Assembly: GCA_963573385.1 (NCBI GenBank)
Contig: CAUYLG010075698.1
Span: forward strand, 1 to 64,000
DNA: 64,000 nucleotides
DNA from: Cacajao melanocephalus
Lineage: Eukaryota; Chordata; Mammalia; Primates; Pitheciidae
Reading direction: 5' to 3'
Below, piece by piece: positions 28,291 to 43,131 of this stretch; positions within the stretch are counted from its first letter, which is position 1, and the number at the start of each line of letters is the position of its first letter. The notes under the pieces are model-generated. The model saw nothing but the letters and a program-made list of their open reading frames with translations. It had not been told where the DNA came from and made no database searches. A program made the position numbers and the translations under genes.

Positions 28291-28958
28291 ATGTACTGTA
28301 TTTGTGCTTTATACATAAAAAGAGTATAATTTTTTTTTCACCTCACAAGCAGTTTTTGTCTGCTTTTGAGAGTGCATGATTTAACACACAGAAGACATTG
28401 GTGATCTTGGTAAAAATAGTTTTGGTAGTAGTTCAGTGGAATGCTGGAAATAAGACATTGCAGTAGGCTGGGAAATAAATAGCAAGAAGTGTAAAAAAAT
28501 AGAGCTATGTAGAGTAGATTCAAAAAGTTTAGCTGTGAAGAAAATGAAAAGACAGGAAAATAAATGTAGCAGTTCATAAAGTGAAGGAAGAATACATTCA
28601 AATGCTGAAAGAAAGGTGTGAATAAAGGGGAAAAAGCTGACATAGTAGAGAAGGAAAAACTTAAAGGAGACCCTGAGACAGCAGGAGAGGATGCTACTGG
28701 GAGACTAGGTGAAAGGGTTTGCCTTCTCTAAGGAGAAGGAACGTTTTCTACTCTTCAGATTGAAGGGAAGGCTTGTATATTTGACTGCAGGCAGATGATG
28801 CCTCTCCTTCTCTGTGTAATGAGAGAGAGGTCATTTCCAAACAGAGAGAGAAGTCCTCTCCTCTGTAAATACCATGTGCTACTCATGCATTGACACAGTA
28901 CTGAGCTACTTAAAAATATTTAGTCTGCAAAGAATTCCAATAGAGTATGTGTGTATGT

Positions 28959-29268
28959 ATTTTTTTTTTTAAAGAAGTAGGGTCTCATTTTGTTGCCCAT
29001 GCTGAAGTGCAGTGGACCAATCATAGCTCACTATAACTTTGAACTCCTGGACTCAAGTGATCCTTCTGCCTCATTCTGCCTTTGCCTCCTGAGCAGCTAG
29101 GACTACAAGCACGCATCACCAAGCCTGGCTAATGTTTAAATTTTTTGTAGAGATGGAGTCTCACTATGTTGCCTAGGCTGATCGCCAACTCCTGGCCTCA
29201 AGTGATTCTCTTGCCTCAGCTACCCAAAGTGCTAGGATTACAGGTAATGAGCCTCTACACTCTGCCTG
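28959..29268 (-). mobile_element. Old Alu
   Basis: Antisense, heavily diverged, with a short internal duplication of tctgcct near 29065. Confidence 0.82.
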
Positions 29269-29308
29269 GCAATAGTATATTATGTTAAATGGTAAGAAAT
29301 AAAAATCA

Positions 29309-29657
<349 letters not shown>

Positions 29658-29699
29658 CTAACCTTGTTGCAAAGAGAGCTTTCCTAAAGATACATAAGG

Positions 29700-29993
29700 T
29701 TTTTTTTTTTTTTTGGAGACAGTCTTGCTCTGTCACCCAGGCTGGAATGAAAAGGCGCGGTCTCAGCTCACTGGAACTTCCGCCTCCTGGGTTCAAGTGA
29801 TTCTCCTGCCTCAGCTTCCCAAGTAGCTGGGACTACAGGTGCATGCCACCACATTCGACTAATTTTTGTATTTTTGGTAAAGACTGGGTTTCACTATGTT
29901 GGCCAGGCTGGTCTCAAAACTCCTGACCTGTGATTTGTTCGCCTTGGCTTCCCAAAGTGCTGGGATTACATGCGTGAGCCACCGCGACTGGCC
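29700..29993 (-). mobile_element. Alu, right member of an inverted pair
   Basis: Poly(T) of 15, ends ccaccgcgactggcc. It is about 45 bp from the preceding sense copy. Confidence 0.92.
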
Positions 29994-30933
29994 AAGATAC
30001 TTAAGTTTAAGATAATTCTTTAGATAATTCTTTATTAACCTAATTCACTCCACTTTTCCTATAGTGTCAATTGAAAGCGCACCTCTTTCTTTCCCAAATT
30101 AATCCTTTCACTTGTAACTTGATCCTACTCCTTTCCTTTTCTTCTGGGAGACGAGACTTTTTCTTGAATCTTGAAATAGTTGCTTGCTTCCTGCCCCCAA
30201 ATATATATCTTGTGTTCTTTAAAACAAACCCCAAACTTCCCCCGCCTTGCCACTCTCAATAATCTTGCTTCATGCCCCAAATGATGAAGGATCAGTCTAC
30301 ACTTGCAATCTTTTCTCAGTTACTATTAAAGCATCTCTCTCAAATGGCTCAATGACTTTCTAATTATAAAATCCAACGACTATTCTGATTTCAGCTTCCT
30401 CCTTTGACCATTTCAGCATTTTATGTCATTGATAACTTTCTCTTAAACCAAAGTACTTCTTACTCTTTTATATGAAACTTCATTTGTTTTGGTTCTCACC
30501 TTGAAAGTTTTTCGGGCTTAATTCTGACGCTTAAAATTTTTTTTTAAGTCTTCCTACAATCTCCATGTAAACCACTGTTTCAAATTCGATAAAACCCAAA
30601 CTCCATAAAATTCCTCCTCAGGTCAGTGGCACAACACCTTCTTAATCACATAAGGCTGTAAGCTTCAGGTTCAAACAAATCTACCAAATTCAAACAGCCA
30701 CATCGCCCCTCACTTTTCCATACTCACTACCACCTGCTCAGCTTAGAACCCCGTTACCTCTCTCCTGAAGAACTGCAACACCCTTTTCACTGCATTCCTC
30801 ACCCCAGGCTCTTCCAGGCACCGCCCGCTAACAGGACGTCTGTCTGCTCAGGTCCGTTTGGGGTTTTGTCCTCCAAAGCAGAAACCTGGGACTGAGATTC
30901 CTGCCGTTTGTACTCCAGCCCCAATAAGCTTAC

Positions 30934-31160
30934 CTCTGAGGCTTGGGGGCCTGAGAACACTGGGCTGCAGGTGCACCGCTCCCTTCCGGCCTTGCTGGCA
31001 AGAAAGTCCGGAAGGCCGGGAGTCGAGGGGAAGCGAGGCCCTGGTCCACACCACCAGGGACGCTCCTAGAGCCCAGACCGGCTTCGGGGGCCCCAGCTAC
31101 TCAGCCTACTCCCGGGTTTTAGAGCTGTCCCCAGTCCACAGATTTCCCGCCCCTCACACT
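30934..31160 (-). other. AP3M1: Candidate alternative 3' extension of AP3M1 exon 1
   Basis: A second consensus donor, CAGAG|GTAAGC on the - strand, lies 230 bp further downstream in the transcript (exon end 30934). Its use instead of the 31164 donor would produce a second 5'UTR form with the same protein. AP3M1 is known to have transcript variants differing in the 5'UTR; linking this donor to one of them is inference. Confidence 0.35.
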
Positions 31161-31163
31161 CAC

Positions 31164-31300
31164 CCCGACACCAGTGCCAGTCAGTGATTCGGCGCCGAGT
31201 CCTTTACAGACCGAAGCTGAGGAAGCGGCGAAGGCCGCGAGGACCGGCAGCTGTAGTGGCCAGGAGATCGCCTGATTAACAGCTTCAAAGACACCGACTC
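31164..31300 (-). other. AP3M1: AP3M1 exon 1, noncoding (5' limit approximate)
   Basis: The strongest donor upstream of exon 2 within the CpG island is CGGG|GTGAGT on the - strand, ending the exon at 31164. The start near 31300 is inferred from remembered gene length, not from a visible initiator. Splicing to 18120 gives a 13-kb intron 1. The exon has no ATG of consequence, so translation starts in exon 2. Confidence 0.55.
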
Positions 31301-31687
31301 TGTCTACCATATTAGAAAGATTAAATATGCACGAAGACCTTAACTGAAAGGAAAGACGCCACTTGAGGCTTAGCATCTAAATCTTCTACATCATCCAGGG
31401 TCTAGAAAAATGGTAGGTTTCTCACCATCTAGATTCAGGCGCTCATCTGTGGCCTAACTCAGACTGGGGTCCCCTACGGTAGCGGAGGCGGGGTCAGGAG
31501 TGGGCGGGGCATTCGCTGTCGGGGCCGAGGAATAGAGCCAGTGGTTATGGATGAAAGTGGCACAGAATGGGCGGAGTCTGGAGGGGCGGGATTTGGAGAA
31601 GAGAAGGCGGTGAGGCGAAGAGGGGGCGGGCCAAAGAGTGGATTGCAGAGGTGGGCGGTAGAGCCAAAGTGAGGTGGGAGCGCGAAG

Positions 31688-31752
31688 ATGGCAGCTGCTG
31701 AAGGGGAGCCGAAGCCCAAAAAGCTGAAGGTAGAGGCGCCGCAAGCGCTGAG
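31688..31752 (+). CDS. ADK: Adenosine kinase, long-isoform first coding exon (partial gene)
   Basis: Encodes 21 residues plus two bases of a split Arg codon: MAAAEGEPKPKKLKVEAPQA then L and AG|GTGAGC. Adenosine kinase phosphorylates adenosine to AMP with ATP and so sets adenosine level, with effects on signalling and on the methylation cycle. The long form is known to be nuclear, and the basic PKPKKLK stretch (residues 8-14) is the likely signal. The PfkB-family sugar-kinase fold is encoded by downstream exons that are not in the window. Residue 6 is Gly here (GGG); I remember Glu in the human reference. The ATG lies inside an AAGATGGC motif (31685-31692) that matches YY1. Confidence 0.95.
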
Positions 31753-33079
31753 GTGAGCGCTGCCCGACTTGGGGAGGAGGGTGACGGCGCCTGTAGCAAG
31801 CAAGCCAGGGCCCACGTGGGGTTGCGCGCCCCAGCGGTGGGTGGTGTCTCTCGCTGCCAGTTTGGGGCCAACACGCAGGACCTGCCGCTCGGGGAGCTGC
31901 CCGCATGGCCGCCACCCCTTGCCTGATGTTCTCTCAGTTTGGCCGTGTCGCCGCCTGTCTGGTGCAGCTCTGGCTCCAGTAGCCCTTGGCCAGTAGTGGC
32001 CGGCAGGAGGGCCGAGCCAGCTCCCCGCGCCACCTGCGAGCTAGCGCCGGCTGGGCTGTGGCGACAATGGAGGGCCGGACCGGAGCAGCGTCTGTACGCG
32101 GCTACCTTCTCTTCCCTGGGGGTTGACGGGGAGGAGGCCCGGCAACTGCTCTACTCTGGTGCAAAGACAGAGTTCTTGGGGATTTTTCAGAAAGTGTCGC
32201 GGAAGGGCACGTTAACCTTCCTTTTCGTACACTATTCTGAAATCCCGCACTTTTGAGGACCCTCTACCAGGGACCCAGACCCCTCCGAGGCTTTGCAGGG
32301 GCAGCGTTTGGATGAATGGATAGGAAAGCTTGATTTTTCTTTCTTGTTTGCACTTTTTGGCAGCAGCGGAGGCAGTGCTGCCGGTGACACCTGCCTCACA
32401 TGTGATTGATGTTGCACCTTTTACTTATAAAGTGTCATTTGTTAAAATATCCCTTCCTAATAAGTATAAAGTGAAGCAGGCAGTCTTTGATGATTTGGAA
32501 ATGTTCGTTGAAAGGCAACGATTTTTTTCCATCTTAAAATAGACGTTATCAAACTGATTTAAAACTACTGGGACACTCCTGATTATACAAGACATATCCC
32601 ATTTCTTCCAGTATCACTCTTCTTCATCTCCGAAAGAACGAATCATTCACAATTGAAAAGGACACTTAGGGGCCTGGTGGTGTGTTAACGCTGCTTTGAA
32701 TGGAGGGTGAACAAATCCCTGCCAGTGCCTTTAATGTATTCCTAGTACCCTCAAAGGGTTATTGTGCCTACCTTATACCAAGAACATAAACTTTAAAGTA
32801 AAAACCCTCAGGATATTTTATTTTTATTTTAAATATTCAAACTATATGCAGAATGAAGAGCAAGGGCTTTTGAATCAAACCTACTGAGTTCAAAGCATGT
32901 GCTTTCCCTACTCTGCCCTAGAGTATTTCCTTATAAGGCACTTCCTTCACCAAACTGGAAGACAGATGCAACTTTTCCCTACCATCCTACTAAACATATA
33001 ACCCTTAGATTTCCTTAGATTTTTTTCCTTCATAAAAATAATTACATACAATGCTGGTTCATTTTCACTGTGTTTTCTT

Positions 33080-33190
33080 ATTTATTATCTTGTTGGAGAG
33101 TTCTGTGATTAAACGATGGTAAGAATTATGCCTATTTTACAACAGAAGATACTGAAGCCCAAATGAAACAATTAGTAAAGGAACAGAAAT
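33080..33190 (+). mobile_element. MIR fragment
   Basis: attttacaacagaagatact and gaagcccaaatgaaacaatt match a decayed MIR core. Confidence 0.45.
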
Positions 33191-33195
33191 AAGAG

Positions 33196-33461
33196 CTAGC
33201 TGAGCATGCTTTCTTATACCTGCAGTCCTGGCGCTTTGTGAGGCTGGGGTGGGAGAATCACTTGAGGCCAGGAGTTTGATATCAGCCTGGACAACATAGC
33301 TAGACCCCTGTCTATAATACAAAAAATTAACTGGGGTGTAGTGGCACACTTGCAATCAGGAAGCTCCTACTCAGGAAGCTGAGTCAGGAGGATCCCTTGA
33401 GCCCAGGAGTTCAAGGCTGCTGTGACCCTACCTCAAAAAAAAAAAAAAAAAAAAAAAAAAA
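33196..33461 (+). mobile_element. Old Alu
   Basis: Diverged; ends in about 30 A. Confidence 0.8.
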
Positions 33462-33465
33462 GCAG

Positions 33466-33745
33466 GCTGGGCATGGTGGCTAATGCCTGTAGTCCCAGCA
33501 CTTTGGGAGGCTGAGGCAGGTGGATCACATGGTCAGGCATTGAGACCATCCTGGCTAATACAGTGAAATTCTGTCTCTACTAAAAATAAAAAAAGTTAGC
33601 CGGGCGTCATGCCTGTAGTTCCAGCTACTCTGGAGGCTAAGGCGGGAGAGTCTCTTGAACCTGAAGACAGAGATTGCAGTGAGCCAAGATTGTGCCAGCC
33701 TGGGTGGTAGAGCGAGACTCCATCTCAAAAAAAAAAAAAAAAAAA
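33466..33745 (+). mobile_element. Alu adjoining the preceding Alu
   Basis: ggctgggcatggtggctaat start, A19 tail; small deletions in both arms. Confidence 0.88.
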
Positions 33746-34154
33746 GCAACTTGTAGCATTCCCTAGGCAACCAAAATTCACTTTATACCATATGAACTTA
33801 GTGCCACCTGTAGATATGAAATTAAAAGATTAGATACGTGAATACTGGGACAAATATCTAATTTTGTGGGGAGACATTTTGGGATTGACTGTTACTACTT
33901 TCATTATATTAGTTTCGCTTTCAGACTCAAAGTGTGATAGATAATGCATTGAGTATTTACACTGAATTAATTTATGATGACTTGCTGGATGGTTAAGGGA
34001 TAGCTACTAGTTTTGGTTAAGGAGAATGGGTTATAAAGACTAAGCATAATTTAATGTGCAGAATCAGTGGGAACAAATAATAAGATATATTTGTAGATGT
34101 CAGGGAAAATATTTAGGAGATTTAGGGCTTTGTGAGAATTTGGTCAGCTCTGGG

Positions 34155-34353
34155 ACAGTAATTCTCAACCAGGGGAAGTTTTGCCCTCCAGGGGACATTT
34201 GGCATGGTCTAGAAAGATATTTTTGGTTGGGAGAGCTATTGGCACCTAGTGGGTGGAATTCAGGGATGCTGCTAAACATCCTGCATAGGACAACCCCCAC
34301 AACAAAGAATTATCTGGCCAAATACGTCAATGGTATTGAGGTTGAGAAATCCG
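34155..34353 (+). mobile_element. MER5A-like hAT-Charlie DNA transposon fossil
   Basis: Terminal inverted repeats cagtaattctcaacc and ggttgagaaatccg. The core has gggacatttggcatggtct and gatgctgctaaacatcctgc. Flanking octamers (ctctggga / ttctagag) are roughly alike, as expected for hAT. The long frame over this block is incidental. Confidence 0.82.
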
Positions 34354-34504
34354 TTCTAGAGGGAGCATCTGACAAGGCCAGTCTGCCTTTCTCAAATATC
34401 CATTATTTTTTTAGGCTGGGTTGCTTTTCATGGTATAACAGTTGCTTACAAAGAAAGAATCAGGCCCTAACATGTTTTCAGGTGGGATTAGGGGAAAGAA
34501 GGGA

Positions 34505-34628
34505 ACATTAGTTGAGTGCTAGATATTATACTATGTGCTCTATAAATATTATTTATTTTAAGCCTCCCAGTGACCTATGAGGTAGGAGCAATGATTCCTG
34601 TGTTACAGATGAGGTATTTTGTGATGAA
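34505..34628 (+). mobile_element. MIR fragment
   Basis: tgagtgctagatattatact, cctcccagtgacctatgagg and gttacagatgagg. Confidence 0.55.
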
Positions 34629-35187
34629 AAAAGTGGAGAAACATTTTTGGGAACTGCTGCCTACGTGAAGGTATTCCATGATGATCACTTATATTTAAGA
34701 CAACTTAGTTTTCTTTTCTCTCCTTCGGAAATCTCATCCAAGTTCATTTCTTTAGCGATCACCTAAGAGGATACAGTGCCTTCTAAGGCTTGTTGAGCAC
34801 ATGCCGAGGTCTTTTCCTTCAGTTTGTCTTTCAAGTACATGCTATTTTAGGCATGGTGTTAAAAACTGGGCATATGCATAGAGAAAGAGGTAAGGCACAG
34901 GTACCATCTTCTTGGTGGGAAATAAGCGGGGTTTGGGAAAATGACACCTGAGCATTCTTAAAGATGACTAGGAGTTAACCAGTCATCTGTGACTGCAGGG
35001 TGTCTGCCTTATAGGAAAGTTTATTTGATGGCAGAACTGTGAGAGAGCTGCCTTTTGGGGAAGTATAGATATTCTGACTAAAGCAGAGATGTAGGGGGTC
35101 CAGGCTTTGTATTGGACACTATCACATGTGACCTTTCTGGCTCTGTATCTCTCAGTTCTCAGATCTTAATTTAATTATATATATATT

Positions 35188-35784
<597 letters not shown>

Positions 35785-36344
35785 CCAGACACTAATTTTA
35801 ACTGTCTGCTGCATATCTGCTTCTCAGTGACTTTCTGACATTTCAAAGTCATATATACCAAACTAAATTCATCTGTTGTCCTGAATCTGTGCATTTTCCC
35901 ATATTTCCTGCATCTTTAAATGGCACCAGTAACCTCTTTTTCTCCAAAGTTTGAGACCTAGATATTTGATTCATTTTACATCCACATTATAATGTCTTTC
36001 CTTTTCCATTCCTGCTCTCACAACTTACGTTTAGACTTTAACTTTTGCTTAGATTTTGTTTTGGCTTCCTAAGCAGTGTCTTTACCTTCAGCCTTAAGTT
36101 CTGCCTACTTTTCTTTAGGCATAGCTCTACTTATTCATCACAGCAAATATTTGTAAGTTCTGTTAGGAAACATTGAATTCTGAAAGTCCACATAATTACT
36201 CCATTTGACATTAGCAATTAAGGATTATTGAGGATCATGACATTTAATACTAGTAAAAAGGAAACAAACTACAGTTCTCTAATCAGCAAATATTGAGCTT
36301 TTCTCAAATATTGCTTCCTATTTCACTTCCATGGACCCCCTTTT

Positions 36345-36670
36345 ATTTTTTTATTATTTATTTATTTATGTTTTTGAGATGGAGTTTCGCTCTTGTTGCC
36401 CAGGCTGGAGCGCAATGGCATGATCTTGGCTCACCACAACCTCCGCCACCCAGGTTCAAACCATTCTCCTGCCTCAGCCTTCTGAGTAGCTGGGATTACA
36501 GGCATGCTTCAACAATTCTGGCTAATTTTTTGTTTGTTTTTTTTTTAGTAGAGACATGGATTCTCCATGTTGGTCAGGCTGATCTCTAACTCCCGACCTC
36601 AGGTGATCCGCCTGCCTTAGCCTCCCTCCCGAAGTGCTATGATTACAGGCTTGAGCCATTGCACCTGGCC
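36345..36670 (-). mobile_element. Alu in ADK intron
   Basis: Tail expanded to ttattatttatttattt; ends attgcacctggcc. catggacccccttttatt before and catggactccttttatt after mark its target duplication. Confidence 0.9.
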
Positions 36671-36743
36671 CATGGACTCCTTTTATTATTTCCCTCTATC
36701 TCCTACCTCACTCTGGACCCTGTGTTCTAAAATTAAACCTGGG

Positions 36744-37057
<314 letters not shown>

Positions 37058-37309
37058 CTAGGAAGAAGTGTCTCTATCTTGGGTGGCCAAGCAATAGCTT
37101 CAGTTATCCCTTCTTTTAAATTACATTTTTTTTCTCTTTCAGAAAACTCTGGAAAATTACGTTTTATGAACTGAGCACATTGTCCTTTAAGTGGTCTGCA
37201 GTGGGGATTAAATGAGGAAAATATATACCAACTAGAGGAAAAAAAGGATGATTGTATGTCCCTAGAATGTTGCATGGGGCCTGGCCCTTAGGAGCTATTC
37301 AATTAATCT

Positions 37310-37597
37310 TTTTTTTGAGACAGGATCTCGATCTGTCACCCAGGCTGGAGTGCTGTGGTGCAATCTTGGCTCATTGCAGCCTCTGCCTCCCGCGTTCAAG
37401 TGATTCTCCCACCTCAGCCTCTGAGTAGCTGGGATTACAGGCATGTGCCAGCACACCTGGTTAATTTTTGTATTTTTAGTAGAGATGGGATTTCAGCATG
37501 TAGACCAGGCTAGTCTTTGACTCCTGGTCTCAAGTAATCCGTCCACCTTGGCCTCCCAAAGTGTTGGGATTACAGGCGTGAGCCACCATGCCCAGCC
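37310..37597 (-). mobile_element. Alu in ADK intron
   Basis: Antisense; attcaattaatctttt before and cttcatttaatctttg after. Confidence 0.9.
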
Positions 37598-37648
37598 TTC
37601 ATTTAATCTTTGTTGCATAGAGTGGGACTGATACTTTCGTTTTTCTAG

Positions 37649-37959
<311 letters not shown>

Positions 37960-38457
37960 TTCTAGACCCTATACTTTTAATAATGCAGCCTAAAATTGAG
38001 CTTGGCTACTAATTACTTTTTCCATCATGATCTACTATTGAAAGAGTTTGGTTATTTTTGGATGATATTGCTTGCCTTTTATTTGTATTCACAAATTTAA
38101 TCCTTTAAGATTAAGGCTTTGGGCTACGAAGGAATGGAAAACAGAAGTCCCCTGATGTACTTAGTATGAATGCCTTAGTAAGATCCTTTTCTGGGTAATA
38201 CATACTAGTGCAGCATGAAGGTAGTGGAGACAGCCAGAGGAAAGGCCTGCATGCATGGTCCTGGGTATCCAGGGACAAGCATGGAAGTGCTTGAAACTCA
38301 GGGAAAGTGGGAAGGGCCTTAGGAAAATAAGGAGCATTGAAGACTGTGTTTCTTATTTTAGGCATAGGTCTAGACTGAATATTCAGCCTCAAATAAAACA
38401 TGAGGCTGATGTGCTGCTTTTTACCTGGAATATGTCTTTGCTTTACTGCATCAGTTA

Positions 38458-38736
<279 letters not shown>

Positions 38737-38809
38737 TTACGGTTAAGTGGGGAAAAAAAGAATCAACATTGTAAAGAGAATTCTGGGCAGAATGGAAGCC
38801 TGTAGAGCA

Positions 38810-38985
38810 AGGTTAAGAGCATGGTCTCTGGACATCTGGATTGACCCTTGATCCTTATTAGCTGGTGATCTTGGGAAGATTGGCTACTTGCCCCATACCT
38901 CTCTTTTCTTACCTATAAAATGGGTATAGTAATAGTACCAACCTCATAAGGATGTTGAGAGGGAAGTGCAGCAATTAAAAATTTA
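38810..38985 (-). mobile_element. MIR
   Basis: ttagctggtgatcttgggaa, tacctataaaatgggtatag and taccaacctcataaggatgt follow the reverse MIR pattern. Confidence 0.65.
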
Positions 38986-39389
38986 GAAAGAAAGGGAAAA
39001 GATATAGATATACTCAAGAACAAGATAAACATCTCCAGGGACCAAGAACAGAAAAGAAACATGCAGTTAGACTGGGTTCAGGAGCTGGTAGAAATAACAT
39101 GTAGGGGAACTGGGGTCAGATACTCTGTATGAAACTGAAGCTGGGCTGGGACTGGATGAAAGAAGGCTGAAAACATCTGCTCCCGGCTGTTGCTTTAAAA
39201 AGCTGTGGACCTAGAGTGAAGATACGAAGTGGCTGAGCTGCCAGATGGCTCAGAGTCAGGAACTGTGGTTTCCTTGCTATCACCTAGTACAAGAGCACTG
39301 AGCTTGGAGGTCATGGACTCTGGAAGAGGGGTGGCCTATCACAGACCCACTGGGAAAAGAGGGAAAATCTGAGCCTATAAACATGAAGA

Positions 39390-40260
<871 letters not shown>

Positions 40261-40628
40261 TTATATTAATGTATATGTTATAGATAGAGTATGAAAATTT
40301 AGACACTCCAAATTTAATAGTGGGCATCTTTAGGTGGAAGAATTATGAGGTTTAAAAAAAAATCTTGTATTTTCCAATGCTTCTACACTGAACATATTAG
40401 GACTCTTGCTTTTAAGCTGGAGAAACTTAAAGTACACTGAATGTATAAGTTGGCCAAGTGCTGAGTGGCTAAATATCACCTTTACAGAATGGACCTCTGA
40501 GATACCAAATACATCTGAAACTTGGTAAAATAATTATTATGACTTTATTGTAGGTTGTAATCTTTTAATCTGTATTTCTGAAATCTCAAAGCTCTGGAAG
40601 CTGGAATTTTTTAAAAAGGTTTGAGATG

Positions 40629-40981
<353 letters not shown>

Positions 40982-41486
40982 TTATTTGTCTGACACAAAT
41001 GTATATGCTTTGATATGGAAATAATAGGCTGTTAATGACATGCCCCATGAATTCCTCCTGGATGTTCCACAAAATACATAGTGTAGTGTTACCTTCCTAA
41101 AATCCATAAAATTCTGAATTCCAACAAACCCTGCCCAGAGGATTTAAGAAAGGGATTGTGGACTTTTATTAATAGTCTATTTTTAAAAGTTGGCTACTAT
41201 GCAGGAACAATAATTTCTCATCAGAGTCAGTTCCTAGATATTTTTCTCTAGTTACCATTCTGTACTTCAATGATACTACATAGATGCTCATTTCAAAGAT
41301 ATTTTTTGGCTAGCTCTACCATAATACCAGCACAGTTGATGTCACTGAGTTATTAGGCTTTTCTTCCTTTCCACTTGTAACTGCAAAGATAGACTTCTCT
41401 TCAACTTTTGGACTTGAAGATTTGGAAGGCTATTTTACAAAATGGTCTCACAAACTGAAGTTTCACATACTGCTTGAAGAAGATAA

Positions 41487-41601
41487 TTTCTGATGATTTT
41501 TGTTTTTGTTTTTTTTCCTTTTTCTTTTTCTTTTTCTTTTTTGTCTAAAAGCTGTTCAGGCTTTATGTTAGCTTCTTGAGCCGGGCTTTCTGATGATTTT
41601 T
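41487..41601 (-). mobile_element. Mini retro-insertion with perfect target duplication
   Basis: Identical 15-base flanks (tttctgatgattttt at 41487-41501 and 41587-41601) enclose 85 bp. On the - strand this reads 44 unique bases, starting gcccggctcaagaagctaac, followed by an A-rich tail of about 41. This is the signature of L1-mediated retroposition of a severely 5'-truncated RNA. One frame of the unique part reads ARLKKLT-stop, compatible with the end of a coding sequence, but I cannot name the parent. Confidence 0.7.
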
Positions 41602-42078
41602 CAAAGCAGATTTAGAGTTGTTGTCCTCATTTATGTGTATTATTTCTGATGTTTGTACTTTTGGCTTCATACCATTTCTTTAAAAACTTGGTTCATAAAC
41701 TTCAGATCTAGAAAGCAATGTAATTAGCCTTCAATATAAGAACATCTAAGTTTCTGTTTTCATTTTTACTTTCATCGCATGCATGCTGACTTTAGTATTT
41801 TCTTTACAATTTAGAAGATATATATGTACAGCAATTATGTTAAGAAACTCTTGCCTTCTGTAGGCACAACAGTTTGGTTACTGTATTAACAGGGTCTCGG
41901 CCTTTTGTCAGCAAGCCATATTTAGTTAGTAGTAAGTCCTGCTAATTTGCTATGTTACCTGTAAACAGGATTGCAGATGTGAAGGTAGCCTGTGTAATCA
42001 TTGGTCACTGACTGAATTAGGGATTATCAGAAGTTATATTAAAGTGGTCACTTGGTTACTTGCCTTCTACAGGCTTAG

Positions 42079-42516
<438 letters not shown>

Positions 42517-42654
42517 TAGATTCAATTTATCTCTTACATAGGCCATTTCAGTGTAACAAGATGGCAGTTCTCAACTCTAAGCCAAAATCTCATGAGTCCA
42601 AAGGAAGATACTTTTTCTATACCTTTGTATTAGTTATGAGAGAAATTTGGTTCT

Positions 42655-43131
42655 GCCTGTGTTACACATTACCTTGAACCAGTTGAGGTAGGCGGTGGGA
42701 CTCCACTCTGGAGGTGGGGCTCAGACACTGTATGAAACTGAGGACTAGCTAAAACAGGGACAGAGTGGAAGCAGCTTTGTGTAAGTCACGCCCACCAATG
42801 TGCCTTGTCAGTTCCTGGAAGTTAGCGTCCCTTTCCATGACAATGACCTGGAAATTACCACCCTTTTCCTAGAAATATCTGCATAGTCTGCCTCTTAATT
42901 TGTATATAATTAAAAGTGGGTATAAATATGACCACAGAACTGCTTCTGAGCTGCTGCTCTGGACACACTGCCTATGGGGTAGCCTTGCTCTGCACAGGGC
43001 AGTACCTCTGCCAATGCTGTACACTGCTGCTTCAATAAAAATTGCTAACACACCACTGGCTGACCCTTGAATTTTTTTCCTGGATGAAGCTAAGCACCTT
43101 CCAATTCTGGGGCTTGCCTGCCCTGCATTAC
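42655..43131 (+). mobile_element. Solo LTR-like element (class I ERV type)
   Basis: Has the order expected of an LTR: a U3-like part, a TATA box (gtataaatatg, about 42919), an AATAAA at 43035-43040 and a CA-ending U5-like part (ctgccctgcattaca). No gag, pol or env sequence is next to it. Family and exact 5' boundary were not determined. Confidence 0.55.

Larger units (their letters stand above)
31140..31760. promoter_or_regulatory. Bidirectional CpG-island promoter of AP3M1 and ADK-L
   Basis: GC-rich and CpG-dense, between divergent first exons. GC boxes (GGGCGG) on the + strand occur at 31502, 31569, 31584, 31623 and 31653, and a CCCGCCCC at 31146 reads as a GC box on the - strand. No TATA box is visible. 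This fits a housekeeping promoter of the Sp1 type firing AP3M1 leftward and ADK rightward, with transcription starts roughly 100-400 bp apart. Confidence 0.7.

Noticed and set aside
31454..32033. Three overlapping antisense frames (113-162 codons) over ADK exon 1L
   Set aside because: Overlapping frames in several phases with low-complexity Pro/Ala/Ser composition are the mark of CpG-island chance frames.
34056..34511. 151-codon + strand frame
   Set aside because: It covers the MER5A DNA-transposon fossil and flanking intron; no protein similarity is recognisable.
41881..42000. Short moderately GC-balanced patch considered as an exon
   Set aside because: No open frame with matching acceptor and donor was found.
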